Assembly (NCBI RefSeq): GCF_002432125.1
Contig: NZ_DJFS01000092.1
Coordinates: 1 to 7,840, forward strand
Direction of reading: 5' to 3'
DNA length: 7,840 bases
From: Brevundimonas sp. UBA5866
GTDB taxonomy: Bacteria; Pseudomonadota; Alphaproteobacteria; Caulobacterales; Caulobacteraceae
Shown here: piece after piece, positions 5,937-7,840 of the stretch
Layout of the letters: every line of letters starts with the position of its first letter
How positions within the stretch are numbered: position 1 is the stretch's first letter
The notes under the pieces: generated by a model
What the model was told of the DNA's origin: nothing
The model's database searches: none
The model's input: only the letters and a program-made list of their open reading frames with translations
Program-made: the position numbers and the translations under genes

Positions 5937-5965
5937 TCCGGCGCAGCCCTGTTGGCTGTGTCGGG
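5937..5965 (+). other. Leader hairpin between tilS and ftsH
   Basis: Bases 5938-5948 pair with 5954-5964 around the loop CTGTT, giving 11 pairs with two G-U wobbles; an outer U-G pair is possible at 5937/5965. The inner CAGCC/GGCTG is perfect. It fills most of the 53-base gap, and the ftsH ribosome-binding site GAGGA (5971-5975) follows at once. GGGAAACC, not a T run, follows the stem, so it does not look like an intrinsic terminator. It could be a processing or stability site, or a structure that tunes ftsH translation; this is inference. Confidence 0.5.
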
Positions 5966-5979
5966 AAACCGAGGACCGC

Positions 5980-7840
<1,861 letters not shown>

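Overview
This window is a chromosomal housekeeping segment from a GC-rich alphaproteobacterium. Gene order (tolA-tolB-pal, then cpoB-tilS-ftsH) and protein style suggest the Caulobacterales, perhaps a Brevundimonas- or Asticcacaulis-like organism. The genus is inference from memory of related proteins; no marker gene here fixes it. All genes lie on the + strand and are closely packed, and the longest gap is about 145 bases. I see no mobile element, CRISPR array, tRNA, rRNA or sign of recent transfer.

Layout. The window opens inside the 3' end of tolA (to 304). tolB (383-1750) follows. A 145-base gap with a 10-bp palindrome and a small hairpin leads to pal (1896-2450). A strong intrinsic terminator (2478-2518) closes the Tol-Pal block. 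A second same-strand block begins with a GTG-started, five-helix membrane protein with an N-terminal zinc ribbon, of the DUF3667 type (2568-3707). It continues with cpoB/ybgF (3759-4619), tilS (about 4610-5926, overlapping cpoB by about 10 bases) and ftsH (5980 to the window end, truncated just short of its C-terminus).

How the genes work together. TolA, TolB, Pal and CpoB belong to the trans-envelope Tol-Pal machine. It couples inner-membrane proton motive force to outer-membrane constriction and, through CpoB, to peptidoglycan synthesis during division. FtsH is the membrane-anchored AAA+ zinc protease for membrane-protein and regulator quality control. TilS makes lysidine at the wobble base of tRNA-Ile(CAU). 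The DUF3667 protein has no known function; its place between pal and cpoB is the least ordinary feature of gene content here.

The region looks mostly conventional, and I found no convincing new multi-gene system. The points worth a second look are small: the DUF3667 gene in the Tol-Pal neighbourhood, inverted repeats just upstream of the ribosome-binding sites of three genes (pal, DUF3667, ftsH), the ambiguous non-ATG start of tilS, and a substitution in a conserved TilS motif.
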